A stretch of DNA of 64,000 nucleotides, from assembly GCA_947489665.1 (NCBI GenBank), contig CANLEH010000004.1:62001-126000 (forward strand). Direction: 5' to 3'. The position numbers and the translations under genes were made by a program. This stretch comes from an uncultured Roseicyclus sp. (lineage in GTDB: Bacteria > Pseudomonadota > Alphaproteobacteria > Rhodobacterales > Rhodobacteraceae). Below are positions 26,549-35,493 of this stretch, piece by piece. The notes under the pieces are model-generated. The model ran no database searches and was not told the origin of the DNA. It saw only the letters and a program-made list of their open reading frames with translations. The stretch's first letter is position 1; the number at the start of each line of letters is the position of its first letter.

Positions 26549-27313
26549 ATGCAACTCGACGGACAAGTCGCCATCGTCACGGGTGGCGCGAGTGGGCTGG
26601 GGGAGGCCACGGCCCGCTACCTGGCGGACAAGGGCGCAGATGTTGCCGTTCTGGATATGGACGGCGACCGCGCGCGGGAGGTGGCGGCCGAGATCGGCGG
26701 CTATTCCCAGCAATGCGATGTGACAGACGCGGAGCATGCCGCGACCGCCGTGACCTCGACCATGGCGCGGTTTGGGCAGGCGGCGCGTATCTGCGTGAAC
26801 TGCGCGGGCATCGGCCATGCGGCGCGGATCGTGGGGCGGGAGGGGAAGACCTCGCTCGACCTGTTCCGGCGCGTGATCGAGGTGAACCTGATCGGCACGT
26901 ACAACGTCATGACCTACGCGGTGCAGGCGATGATGGACCTGCCGCCGCTGGATACCGGCGAGCGGGGCGTCGTGATCAACACGGCAAGTGCGGCGTATCA
27001 GGACGGGCAGGTGGGGCAATCGGCCTATGCAGCGTCGAAAGGGGCGATTGCGAGCATGTGCCTGCCGCTGGCCCGCGAACTGGCCAAGCCCGGCATTCGT
27101 GTGAACGCGATTGCGCCGGGGCTGTTCAACACGCCGATGATGGAGAGCCTGCCGGAGGAAACGGTGCAGGCGATTGTGGCCAATGTGCCTTTTCCGCACC
27201 GCCTCGGCGCGCCATCGGAATTCGGCCAGCTGGTCGCCGATATCGTGCAGAACCCTTACCTGAACGGCGAAGTCATCCGCCTGGACGGCGCAACAAGACT
27301 GCCTCCGCGGTGA
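26549..27313 (+). CDS. SDR-family dehydrogenase (type II 3-hydroxyacyl-CoA dehydrogenase-like)
   Basis: A 254-residue classical short-chain dehydrogenase. It has the cofactor loop TGGASGLG (~11-18) with an Asp after beta2 (VLDMD), suggesting NAD, the NCAG motif, and the catalytic S and YAASK. Its sequence style, with PHRLGAPSEFGQLV near the end, is like the HSD10 / 3-hydroxyacyl-CoA dehydrogenase type II group. It overlaps the enoyl-CoA hydratase by GTGA. The context suggests oxidation of a 3-hydroxy-3-arylpropionyl-CoA in a side-chain beta-oxidation, which is inference. Confidence 0.8.
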   Translation: MQLDGQVAIVTGGASGLGEATARYLADKGADVAVLDMDGDRAREVAAEIGGYSQQCDVTDAEHAATAVTSTMARFGQAARICVNCAGIGHAARIVGREGKTSLDLFRRVIEVNLIGTYNVMTYAVQAMMDLPPLDTGERGVVINTASAAYQDGQVGQSAYAASKGAIASMCLPLARELAKPGIRVNAIAPGLFNTPMMESLPEETVQAIVANVPFPHRLGAPSEFGQLVADIVQNPYLNGEVIRLDGATRLPPR

Positions 27314-28062
27314 GTTTGCTTGTCGACATAGATGGCCCTATCGCCACGCTGACGCTGAACCGGCCCGAAAAGCGCAACGCGATGAACGACGCGCTGATTG
27401 CGGAACTGGCGGGGTTTTGTGCCGCGCCGCCCGAGGGTGTGCGGGTTGGCATTCTGACTGGTGAGGGGGACCATTTCTGCGCGGGCCTTGATCTGGCCGA
27501 GCAGGTCGAGCGTTCAACGGATGAGGCGATGGCGCATTCGCGGATGTGGCATGCGCATCTTGATAAGGTCCAGTTTGGCGGTCTGCCGATGGTTTCGGCC
27601 ATGCGGGGTGCGGTGATCGGGGGCGGGCTGGAAGTGGCCTCGGCCTGTCATGTGCGTGTGGCCGCGCCGGACGTGCAGTTTCAACTGCCCGAAGGGAAGC
27701 GCGGCTTCTTTGTGGGCGGTGGTGCGACGGTGCGTGTAGGGCGGATCATTGGGCCGGATCGGCTGACCGAGATGATGCTGACCGGTCGGAGCTATGGCGC
27801 CGACGAGGGCGCGTTGTTGGGCCTGTGCCATTACGTGGCCGACGACCCGATGGAGACTGCGCGGGAACTGGCAGAACAGATCGCCGCGAATGCGCGGTTG
27901 TCGAATTATTTCGCGATCCACGGGGTCGCGCGGATCAATGCGATGGCGCCGGAGGAGGGGTTCTTTACCGAGGCATTGTGCACCGCACTCGCCCAGACCT
28001 CACCTGACGCGGAAGAAGGCTTCCGCGCCTTCCTTGAGAAGCGGGCGCCGAAATTCGAATGA
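27310..28062 (+). CDS. Enoyl-CoA hydratase/isomerase family protein
   Basis: A 250-residue crotonase-fold protein. It shows TLNRPEKRNAMND at the N-terminus, the oxyanion-hole segments HFCAGLDL and MRGAVIGGGLEVASACHVRVA, and PEGKRGFFVGGGATVRV where the catalytic glutamates normally lie. It starts at GTG 27310 overlapping the SDR stop. The longer open frame upstream is a shadow. With the SDR, the ligase and the thiolase it makes a complete beta-oxidation set. Its probable substrate is an aryl-enoyl-CoA. Confidence 0.82.
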   Translation: MSLLVDIDGPIATLTLNRPEKRNAMNDALIAELAGFCAAPPEGVRVGILTGEGDHFCAGLDLAEQVERSTDEAMAHSRMWHAHLDKVQFGGLPMVSAMRGAVIGGGLEVASACHVRVAAPDVQFQLPEGKRGFFVGGGATVRVGRIIGPDRLTEMMLTGRSYGADEGALLGLCHYVADDPMETARELAEQIAANARLSNYFAIHGVARINAMAPEEGFFTEALCTALAQTSPDAEEGFRAFLEKRAPKFE

Positions 28063-28532
28063 GTAGTGACGCCGACCTCCGCCGCCTTGTCGGCTATAAC
28101 ATCCAGCGCGCGTCGAGTGCTGTGATGGGGGCGGTGAATAGGGTTTTGAAGCCGTTCGGCCTGCGCCGTGCCTCCTATTCGGTGCTGTCGGTCGTGGTGG
28201 AAACGCCGGGTTTGCGGCAGGCGGATGTGTCGGATGTGCTTGCGATCGAGCGGCCCAATCTGGTGCAGATCATTGATGCTTTGGAGCAGGCCGGTTGGAT
28301 CAGTCGCCGGCAGGCCGAGGGGGATCGCCGCGCTTATGAGCTGCACCCGACATTGGCTGGGCGCGCACACTATACCGAGGCGCGGGGCGCGTTGATGGCG
28401 TTTGACGCCAAGCTGACATCGGCCCTGGATCAGCCCGCGATCTGGGCGTTGATTGACGGTTTGAATGCGGTGGAGGAAGCGGGGCCGGAGGCAGAAGAGG
28501 GGGAGGCGCGCCGTGGCGTTCAAGCCCCATGA
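28059..28532 (+). CDS. MarR-family transcriptional regulator (CouR/BadR-like position)
   Basis: A 157-residue MarR protein. It has LRRASYSVLSVVVETPGLRQADVSDVL in the helix-turn-helix and ISRRQAEGDRRAYELHPT in the wing. It is coupled by ATGA to the enoyl-CoA hydratase and overlaps the ligase gene by 20 bases, so it sits inside a hydroxycinnamate-type catabolic set. CouR, the MarR repressor of p-coumarate genes that responds to p-coumaroyl-CoA, is a plausible functional analogue. This rests on context, not on specific residues. Confidence 0.82.
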   Translation: MSSDADLRRLVGYNIQRASSAVMGAVNRVLKPFGLRRASYSVLSVVVETPGLRQADVSDVLAIERPNLVQIIDALEQAGWISRRQAEGDRRAYELHPTLAGRAHYTEARGALMAFDAKLTSALDQPAIWALIDGLNAVEEAGPEAEEGEARRGVQAP

Positions 28533-30267
28533 TGTGATCCGGGAAGATCGGCCGGATGCCACGATCTTGCTGCGCGCGCGGGACCCGCTGGGTGAGGTGG
28601 CTGCGCGCACGACCGATTGGTTGGATCATTGGGCCGATGTGACGCCGGAGGCTATGTTCCTGGCGGAACGATCAGGCGATGGCTGGCGCGAGGTGAGCTA
28701 TGGGGTGGCTCGCGATCAGGCCCGCGCGATTGCAGCGGGTTTGCTGGGCCTTGGCCTTGGTGCGGAACGCCCCCTGATGATCCTGACGGGCAATTCGGTG
28801 GCCCATGGCCTGCTGGTCTTGGCCGCGCAATATGCGGGCGTGCCGTTTTGCCCGGTGGCCGAGCAATATGCGGCAATCCCGGCGGCGCGCGCGCGGCTTG
28901 ATGAGATCGCGGCGCTTATCCGGCCTGCGGCGGTCTTCGTCGAGGATGGCTTTGCACTGGCCGAGGTGTTGGAGCGCGACGTGTTTGCGGATGCGCGGCC
29001 GATCATGGCGCATGGGCCCGGGCTGACATTGGATGATCTGGCAAGGGCTGGTGGCGCGTTGGATGTTACCGTGACGCCGGACTCTGTCGCCAAGATCCTG
29101 ATGACGTCGGGCAGCACGTCCGCCCCGAAAGGGGTGCTGACCACGCACAGGATGCTGACCACCAATCAGGCGCAGATTGCAGCCTGCTTGCCGTTTCTAC
29201 GCGACCGTCCGCCCGTGCTTGTGGATTGGCTGCCGTGGAACCACGTCTTTGGAGGGTCGCACAATTTCAACCTTGTGCTGGCCAATGGCGGCAGCCTTTA
29301 TATCGATGGTGGCAAGCCGATCCCGGCGCTGATCGGCAAAACGATCGAGAACAACCGGATCAAGCAGGGCACGATCAGTTTCAACGTGCCGGTGGGCTTT
29401 GCCGCGTTGCGCGACGCGATGCGCGACGATCCGGGCTTTGCGCGGGCGTTCTTCGAAGATCTCGACATGCTGTTTTATGCGGGCGCGTCGCTGCCGCAGG
29501 ATGTCTGGGCCGATCTGTGGGCGATGGCGGAAGAGGCCGGGACGCAGCCCTTCTTCACTTCGAGTTGGGGTTTGACGGAGACGGCCCCTGCAGCGCTTTT
29601 GCAGCATGAGCCGACGGAGCGGTCGGGCGTGGTCGGCGTGCCGCTGCCCGGGGTCGATGTGAAACTGGTGCCGGTCGAGGACCGGCTGGAGGTGCGGGTA
29701 AAAGGCCCGTCGATCTTCACCAGCTATCTAAGTGCGCCGGAGAAGACGGCGGAGGCTTTTGACGACGAAGGCTTTTTCATCACGGGCGACGCGATGCGGT
29801 TTGTCGATCCGTCTGACCCGAACCAGGGCCTCGCCTTTGATGGGCGCATCTCGGAAGACTTCAAACTCAGCACCGGCATCTGGGTGCGGGCAGCGACGCT
29901 TAGGTTGGAGGTTTTGGTGGCACTCAAAGGGCTGGCCCAGGACGTGATCGTGACCGGGGAGGGGCGTGATCAGTTGGGGCTGTTGATTGTGCCGACGCAA
30001 GCCCTGCGGGATCAGGCGGAAGAAGATGGCGGGGCGCTGCTGGCCGACGCGCTGCCGATCCGGGCCAGGCTTTCGGGCTTCACCGGTGGTTCGGCCCAAA
30101 CGATTGCGCGCGCGCTTATCCTGTCTGTGCCGCCGTCCATCGCGGACGGAGAGATTACGGCCAAGGGCAATCTGAACTTCGCAAGGATCAAGGCCCTGCG
30201 GGCGGCGTTAATCGCGCGGCTTTATGACGACGCGGACCCGGCCACCATCACGATTGGAGCTGGATGA
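28513..30267 (+). CDS. Feruloyl-CoA synthase-like acyl-CoA ligase
   Basis: A 584-residue AMP-forming ligase. The A3 motif is MTSGSTSAPKGVLTTHRML and the A5 region is TSSWGLTETAPAAL. The unusual C-terminal style (FDGRISEDFKLSTGIWV, then AKGNLNFARI) is typical of the feruloyl-CoA synthase group, in which the GKI(Q/P)R lysine motif is altered. I choose GTG 28513 (MAFKPHD) because GGGGGAGG lies seven bases upstream; the open frame from 28465 adds only an Arg-rich leader. It would activate a phenylpropenoate such as cinnamate, coumarate or ferulate. Confidence 0.82.
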   Translation: MAFKPHDVIREDRPDATILLRARDPLGEVAARTTDWLDHWADVTPEAMFLAERSGDGWREVSYGVARDQARAIAAGLLGLGLGAERPLMILTGNSVAHGLLVLAAQYAGVPFCPVAEQYAAIPAARARLDEIAALIRPAAVFVEDGFALAEVLERDVFADARPIMAHGPGLTLDDLARAGGALDVTVTPDSVAKILMTSGSTSAPKGVLTTHRMLTTNQAQIAACLPFLRDRPPVLVDWLPWNHVFGGSHNFNLVLANGGSLYIDGGKPIPALIGKTIENNRIKQGTISFNVPVGFAALRDAMRDDPGFARAFFEDLDMLFYAGASLPQDVWADLWAMAEEAGTQPFFTSSWGLTETAPAALLQHEPTERSGVVGVPLPGVDVKLVPVEDRLEVRVKGPSIFTSYLSAPEKTAEAFDDEGFFITGDAMRFVDPSDPNQGLAFDGRISEDFKLSTGIWVRAATLRLEVLVALKGLAQDVIVTGEGRDQLGLLIVPTQALRDQAEEDGGALLADALPIRARLSGFTGGSAQTIARALILSVPPSIADGEITAKGNLNFARIKALRAALIARLYDDADPATITIGAG

Positions 30268-31454
30268 TGGCTTACATTCCCTATGGTGCCTATTGGTCGA
30301 CGCCGTTTGCCAGATGGCAGGGCAGCCTTGCGCACCTGAACTCGGTTGAATTTGCGGCCCATCTCGCCAGGACGCAGATCGCGCGGATGGATCTGCCCCC
30401 CGGCAGCTTCGATTTTGCCGCTTTCGGGCAGACCGTGATCCAGAAGGGCAGCTTTTACGGTGGGCCGTGGTTCACCGCGATGCTGGGGGCAGACGGTTTG
30501 GCCGCGCCGATGGTGAGCCAAGCCTGCGCCACGGGCGCGCGGTTGTTGGCGACTGCCGTGGGCGAGACGTTGCAGGGGGCCGAACAGGCGCTGATCGTAT
30601 CCGGTGACCGAACATCGAACGGCCCGCACGTCTACTTTCCGGCACCCCATGGACCGGGAGGGACCGGGGCGTCGGAAGATATCGTCATGGACAATTTCGG
30701 CCATGACCCCTGGGCCTGCAACGCGATGATCGAGACGGGTGAAAACGTGGCCCGGCGCGAGGGGATCACCACCGAAGAACAGCATGAGCTGGCCTTGCAT
30801 CGCCGCGCCCAATACGACGCTGCTTTGGCCGATGATTGCGCCTTTCAGCGGCGGTATATGCCGGTGCTTGACGTGCCGGATGCGCGCTTTCGCAAGACCG
30901 TTGCGCGGCTGGAAAGTGATGAAGGCGTGGAGCCCGCAAACGCCGATAAGATCGCCGGGCTGCGGCCCGTGGTGCCGGGGGGCACGATCACGTTTGCCAG
31001 CCAGACGCATCCGGCGGACGGCAATGCGGGCATGGTTGTTGTGGCCGATAAAGCCCGCGCGCGGGACATCGGTGGCGTGGATCATCCGCTGGTCGAGGTG
31101 ATTGCGATTGCCCAGGCGCGCGAAGAGAAGGGGTTCATGCCTGCGGCGCCGATCAAGGCGAGTATTGCCGCGTTGGACCGGGCGCGGCTTTTGATCAATC
31201 AGGTCGATGTGATCAAGTCGCACAATCCATTCGCCGTAAACGACATCGCCTTCGCGCGCGCCTTTGGCATCGACTGGCGCTCAATGAACAACTTTGGCAG
31301 CTCGCTGATCTGGGGGCATCCGCAGGGGCCAACAGGGCTGCGTGCGATGATTGAACTTATAGAAGAACTTACCATGCGCGGCGGGGGGACAGGCCTGTTT
31401 CAAGGCTGTGCTGCTGGGGACTCGGCCATGGCCGTGATCCTGAAGGTGCATTGA
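30264..31454 (+). CDS. Divergent thiolase-family protein
   Basis: A 396-residue thiolase-fold protein. The nucleophile loop is SQACATGARLL (Cys ~90) and the C-terminal cysteine loop is GLFQGCAAGDSAM. The usual NEAFA is replaced by HNPFAVND, and the GGAIALGHP segment by NNFGSSLIWGHPQGP, so it is far from standard acetyl-CoA acetyltransferases while keeping both Cys and the GHP His. It is coupled to the ligase by ATGA. I infer thiolytic cleavage of a 3-oxo-3-arylpropionyl-CoA to (hydroxy)benzoyl-CoA and acetyl-CoA. Confidence 0.78.
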   Translation: MMAYIPYGAYWSTPFARWQGSLAHLNSVEFAAHLARTQIARMDLPPGSFDFAAFGQTVIQKGSFYGGPWFTAMLGADGLAAPMVSQACATGARLLATAVGETLQGAEQALIVSGDRTSNGPHVYFPAPHGPGGTGASEDIVMDNFGHDPWACNAMIETGENVARREGITTEEQHELALHRRAQYDAALADDCAFQRRYMPVLDVPDARFRKTVARLESDEGVEPANADKIAGLRPVVPGGTITFASQTHPADGNAGMVVVADKARARDIGGVDHPLVEVIAIAQAREEKGFMPAAPIKASIAALDRARLLINQVDVIKSHNPFAVNDIAFARAFGIDWRSMNNFGSSLIWGHPQGPTGLRAMIELIEELTMRGGGTGLFQGCAAGDSAMAVILKVH

Positions 31455-31466
31455 GGAGGACCAGAG

Positions 31467-32978
31467 ATGACAAATGCAGCACGCTTTTTCGTGGACCGTC
31501 ATCTGGACGAGGGGCGGGGCGACAAGACCGCCTTCATCGAGGCTGACGGACGCCAGCGGACACTGACTTACCAAGAGCTGCACGACCATTGCGCGCGCTT
31601 TGCCGGAGCACTCTACCGGCATGGCGTGCGGCGGGAAGAACGCATCGCGATGATCGTGCGGGACCAGATCGAGTTTCCCGTGGTCTTTTGGGGCGCGATG
31701 AAGGCCGGGGCCATCCCCGTGCCGCTGAACACGCTGCTGAGTGCTGATGTCTATGAGACGATCCTGTCGGATAGCCGGGCCTCGATCCTCGTCGTGTCCG
31801 AGGAAATGTGGGATGTTGTGGAGCCTGCGACGCGCGACAACCGGTATCTGCGCGCCATCCTCGTGATCGGTGATGCGCCGGAAATGACCGAAAGCTATCG
31901 CGATTTCATCGACGGGGCAGAGCCGGTTGAAACGGTCGAAGCCCATGAGGATGAGCTGGCCTTCTGGCTTTATTCCAGCGGGTCCACGGGCCAGCCCAAG
32001 GGCGTGCGCCATGTGCATGGCTCGTTGAAGGCGACATGCGACACGTTTGGTGATCAGGTTCTGGGCATCCGTGAAGACGATAGGGTCTATTCGGTGGCAA
32101 AGCTGTTCTTTGCCTATGGGTTGGGGAATGGCATGTCCTTCCCGATGTCGGCCGGGGCCACAACCATTCTGTTCGGTGGGCGGCCAACGCCGGATGCGGT
32201 TTATGGCATCATGGCGGACTTCAAGCCGACGATCCTGTGTGCGGTGCCGACGCTGTTTGCGGCGATGGTGCAGGCCGCGCCCGCTGCGCCGGCCCATGCA
32301 TTGCGGCTGTGCACCTCAGCCGGAGAGGCCTTGCCACGCGAGGTCGGCGAAGGCTGGCAGCGGTTGACGGGAACGGAAATCGTAGATGGCGTCGGATCGA
32401 CCGAGATGTTGCACATCTTCCTGTCCAACCGCCCCGGTGATTGCGTGTATGGCACCAGCGGCACAGCCGTGCCGGGATATGAGGTGCGGCTGGTCGATGA
32501 GCATGACGAGGATGTCGCCGATGGGGATGTCGGCGAGTTGCTCGTCCGTGGCCCATCGAGCGCGGAGGGGTATTGGAACCGGCGCAGCAAGTCGCAGGAG
32601 ACTTTTGAAGGCGCCTGGACGCGTACCGGGGACAAGTACGAATTCCACAATGGGCGGTATGTCTACTGCGGGCGCACGGATGACATGTTCAAGGTCTCTG
32701 GCATTTGGGTCAGCCCGTTCGAGGTGGAAAGCGCGCTGATTGACCATCCTGCGGTGTTGGAGGCTGCGGTTGTGGCCCGCGCGGATGAGGCGGGGCTGGA
32801 TAAGCCTGCGGCTTATGTGGTGCTGAAGGATGGCGCGGAGGCGCCGGAGGCGGAGGCGCTGAAGGACTTCGTGAAGGACAAGATCGGCATGTGGAAATAC
32901 CCGCGCTGGGTCGAATATGTGGACGATCTGCCGAAGACGGCGACCGGCAAGATCCAACGCTTCAAGCTGCGCGGCTGA
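31467..32978 (+). CDS. bclA: Benzoate-CoA ligase
   Basis: A 503-residue member of the benzoate-CoA ligase family. It has the adenylation loop YSSGSTGQPKGVRHVHGS, AKLFFAYGLGNGMSFPM as in BclA/BadA, and GVGSTEMLHIFLSN. The hinge is CGRTDDMFKVSGIWVSPFEVE, with the late catalytic Lys in KTATGKIQRFKL. It converts benzoate to benzoyl-CoA with ATP and CoA, feeding BoxB. A ribosome site GAGGA precedes the ATG. It sits directly between the side-chain module and the ring-opening genes. Confidence 0.9.
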   Translation: MTNAARFFVDRHLDEGRGDKTAFIEADGRQRTLTYQELHDHCARFAGALYRHGVRREERIAMIVRDQIEFPVVFWGAMKAGAIPVPLNTLLSADVYETILSDSRASILVVSEEMWDVVEPATRDNRYLRAILVIGDAPEMTESYRDFIDGAEPVETVEAHEDELAFWLYSSGSTGQPKGVRHVHGSLKATCDTFGDQVLGIREDDRVYSVAKLFFAYGLGNGMSFPMSAGATTILFGGRPTPDAVYGIMADFKPTILCAVPTLFAAMVQAAPAAPAHALRLCTSAGEALPREVGEGWQRLTGTEIVDGVGSTEMLHIFLSNRPGDCVYGTSGTAVPGYEVRLVDEHDEDVADGDVGELLVRGPSSAEGYWNRRSKSQETFEGAWTRTGDKYEFHNGRYVYCGRTDDMFKVSGIWVSPFEVESALIDHPAVLEAAVVARADEAGLDKPAAYVVLKDGAEAPEAEALKDFVKDKIGMWKYPRWVEYVDDLPKTATGKIQRFKLRG

Positions 32979-33751
32979 TGTGGGGCGACGGCTTCGTTTC
33001 GGTCGGTGGCAAGCGGCTGGAATATCGCTGTTGGGGGCCTGAGCCAAGCGACGGACGGGCCATTGTGCTGATGCATGAGGGGCTGGGATGCGTCGCGTTA
33101 TGGCGCGATTTTCCCCAGCGGTTGCAGGAGGCCACGGGACTGCCGGTGATGGCCTATTCGCGTGCGGGTCACGGCCAGTCGGACGCCGCAGATCTGCCGC
33201 GTGATCTGGATTGGATGACGCATGAGGCTGTCGCGATCGTCCCGAAGGTCCTTGCCCCGTTTGGGATCACGCGCCCGATTTACCTCGGCCATTCTGATGG
33301 CGCGTCGATTGCGGCGATTTGTGCAAGCGTTCATGCGCACACGGAAGCCGCCATCCTGGTCGCCCCGCATTTCTTCACCGAGGAGGAAGGCATTGCGGAG
33401 ATCGCAAGGGTCAACGCCCAGTTTGACGACAGCGATATGGCCGCGCGCATGGCAAAATATCACAGTGACCCGGTGGCCATGTTCCGGGGGTGGGCCGATG
33501 TCTGGCTGCATCCGCAGTTTCGCGCGTGGCAGATCGAATCCGTGCTCCCGCAGGTCGGCTGCCCCCTGTTGGCCATGCAGGGGCGGCAGGACCAGTACGG
33601 GACGCTCGCGCAGATGGAGGCCGTTCGCCGACAGGTGGCCCATGCGCAGGTGGAGGTGTTGGAGGATTGCCAGCATGTCCCGCATCTTGAGCAGCCGGCG
33701 GCGACATTGGCTCTTGTTCTCCAATTTATGCATCATAATGCATTTATGTAA
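32978..33751 (+). CDS. Alpha/beta hydrolase associated with the box cluster
   Basis: A 257-residue alpha/beta hydrolase. It has an oxyanion region LMHEGLGCVALWRDFP, a nucleophile elbow GHSDGASIA (Ser ~102), an acid near GRQDQYG and a catalytic His in CQHVPHLEQP. ATG 32978 overlaps the ligase stop (TGATG). Such hydrolases recur beside benzoyl-CoA genes and may hydrolyse dead-end CoA esters or a lactone. The exact substrate is unknown. Confidence 0.8.
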   Translation: MWGDGFVSVGGKRLEYRCWGPEPSDGRAIVLMHEGLGCVALWRDFPQRLQEATGLPVMAYSRAGHGQSDAADLPRDLDWMTHEAVAIVPKVLAPFGITRPIYLGHSDGASIAAICASVHAHTEAAILVAPHFFTEEEGIAEIARVNAQFDDSDMAARMAKYHSDPVAMFRGWADVWLHPQFRAWQIESVLPQVGCPLLAMQGRQDQYGTLAQMEAVRRQVAHAQVEVLEDCQHVPHLEQPAATLALVLQFMHHNAFM

Positions 33752-33821
33752 GTTATTGGGCCAGTTTTCGGCATCTTAATGCTTGAAGGCTGGCAAAGTG
33801 GCGCTATCCTGCATCTGTGCA
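33729..33821. promoter_or_regulatory. TGCA-repeat operator region before boxC
   Basis: Four TGCA tetranucleotides occur at 33729-33732, 33739-33742, 33810-33813 and 33818-33821. The first two form TGCA-N6-TGCA inside a longer dyad that begins TTATGCATCATA. As I recall, BzdR/BoxR regulators recognise repeated TGCA sequences with this sort of spacing, and a boxR gene lies downstream. The first pair overlaps the end of the hydrolase gene. Confidence 0.55.
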
Positions 33822-33834
33822 ACAGGAGATTCCC

Positions 33835-35493
33835 ATGTCCAAGGTCATCGATTTTCAGACCGACCCCTCCAAATACCGCCACTGGCGGGTGGATTATGAC
33901 GGCTCGGTTGCGACCCTGACGATGGATGTGGACGAGACCGGCGGCCTGTTCGAGGGCTATGAGCTGAAGCTGAATTCCTACGATCTGGGCGTTGATATCG
34001 AGCTGAATGACATCGTGCAGCGGATGCGGTTCGAGCATCCGGAGGTGAAGGTCGTGGTGATGCAGTCGGGCAAGGACAAGGTGTTCTGCGCAGGGGCGAA
34101 TATCCGCATGCTTGGTGGCGCGGCCCATTCGCACAAGGTGAATTTCTGCAAGTTCACGAACGAGACGCGCAACAGCTACGAAGCCGCGGAGGCGGAATCC
34201 GGGCAGAAGTACATCGCGGCCATCAAAGGCGCGTGCGCGGGCGGCGGGTATGAACTGGCGCTGGCGTGCAACCACCTGATGCTGGTGGACGATGCGACGT
34301 CTTCCGTCTCGCTGCCGGAGGTGCCGCTGCTTGCCGTGTTGCCCGGCACCGGCGGCCTGACCCGGGTGACTGACAAGCGCAAGGTGCGGCGCGATTTGGC
34401 GGACGTTTTCTGTGCGACGGAAGAGGGCGTTAAGGGCAAGCGGGCCGTTGACTGGCGGCTGGTGGATGAGGCCGTGCCGAACAGTCGGTTTGATGAGGTT
34501 GTGGCTGAACGTGCTGCGGAGTTTGCGGCGGCGAGCGACAAGGCGGACGCCACTGGAATTGAGCTTGGCCCGCTTGCGAAGACCGTGGCCGACGATGGCT
34601 CGCTTTCTTACACGCTGGTCGAAGTGCAAGTGGATCGCGCGGCCCGCACCGCCACGATCACATTGAGCGGGCCGGAGGGTGAGGCCCCGGCCGACATGGA
34701 TGCGGTGCAGGCGCAGGGCGATCAGGGATACATGCTGCGCCTCGCACGTGAGTTCGAGGATGCGATCCTGCACTTGCGCTTGAATGAGATGGAATGTGGG
34801 TTGTGGACCTTGCGAACGCAGGGCGACCCGGAAGCGGTTGCAGCCCATGAGGCGCTTTTGCGGGATAATGCGGATCACTGGCTGGCCAATGAAATCCGGC
34901 ACTATTGGAAGCGGGTCCTGAAGCGCCTTGATGTGACGTCGCGCAGTCTGGTGACGCTGGTCGAACACGGCTCCTGCTTTGCGGGTGTGCTGGCCGAGCT
35001 GATCTGGGCCGCGGACCGCAGCTACATGATGGAAGACGAGTTTGAGGGCGACAATCGCCCGATGGCCACGATCACACTGACGCCTGACAATTTCGGCACC
35101 TATCCGATGGGCAATGACCTGACGCGCCTGCAAACGCGGTTCTTGGCGACACCGGATGCGGTCGAGGCCATGCGGGATGAAATCGGCAACCCGCTGGAGG
35201 CCGAAGAGGCCGAAGAGCATGGCCTTGTGACGATGATCATGGACGATATCGACTGGGAGGACGAGATCAGGATCATCCTGGAAGAACGTGCGAGCTTCTC
35301 GCCCGACGCAATGACGGGGATGGAGGCGAACCTGCGGTTTGCGGGACCCGAGACGATGGAGACACGCATCTTCGGGCGCCTGACCGCGTGGCAAAACTGG
35401 ATTTTCAACCGACCTAACGCGGTTGGCGAAAACGGCGCACTACAGCGCTACGGCTCGGGCATCCGGGGCGACTACAACATGGAACGGGTGTAA
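33835..35493 (+). CDS. boxC: 2,3-epoxybenzoyl-CoA dihydrolase BoxC
   Basis: A 552-residue protein built from two crotonase-like halves. The N-terminal half shows KVFCAGANIRMLGGAAHSHKVNFCKFTNETR and GACAGGGYELALACNHLML. BoxC cleaves the epoxide ring of 2,3-epoxybenzoyl-CoA with two waters, giving 3,4-dehydroadipyl-CoA semialdehyde and formate. I choose ATG 33835 (MSKVIDF) because AGGAGA lies six bases upstream; the upstream GTG at 33817 lacks this. It precedes boxB, from which it is separated by two hairpin-forming sequences. Confidence 0.94.
   Translation: MSKVIDFQTDPSKYRHWRVDYDGSVATLTMDVDETGGLFEGYELKLNSYDLGVDIELNDIVQRMRFEHPEVKVVVMQSGKDKVFCAGANIRMLGGAAHSHKVNFCKFTNETRNSYEAAEAESGQKYIAAIKGACAGGGYELALACNHLMLVDDATSSVSLPEVPLLAVLPGTGGLTRVTDKRKVRRDLADVFCATEEGVKGKRAVDWRLVDEAVPNSRFDEVVAERAAEFAAASDKADATGIELGPLAKTVADDGSLSYTLVEVQVDRAARTATITLSGPEGEAPADMDAVQAQGDQGYMLRLAREFEDAILHLRLNEMECGLWTLRTQGDPEAVAAHEALLRDNADHWLANEIRHYWKRVLKRLDVTSRSLVTLVEHGSCFAGVLAELIWAADRSYMMEDEFEGDNRPMATITLTPDNFGTYPMGNDLTRLQTRFLATPDAVEAMRDEIGNPLEAEEAEEHGLVTMIMDDIDWEDEIRIILEERASFSPDAMTGMEANLRFAGPETMETRIFGRLTAWQNWIFNRPNAVGENGALQRYGSGIRGDYNMERV

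Noticed and set aside
25009-26610. 533-residue minus-strand open frame opposite dctM
   Set aside because: Shadow of a conserved permease; no domain signature.
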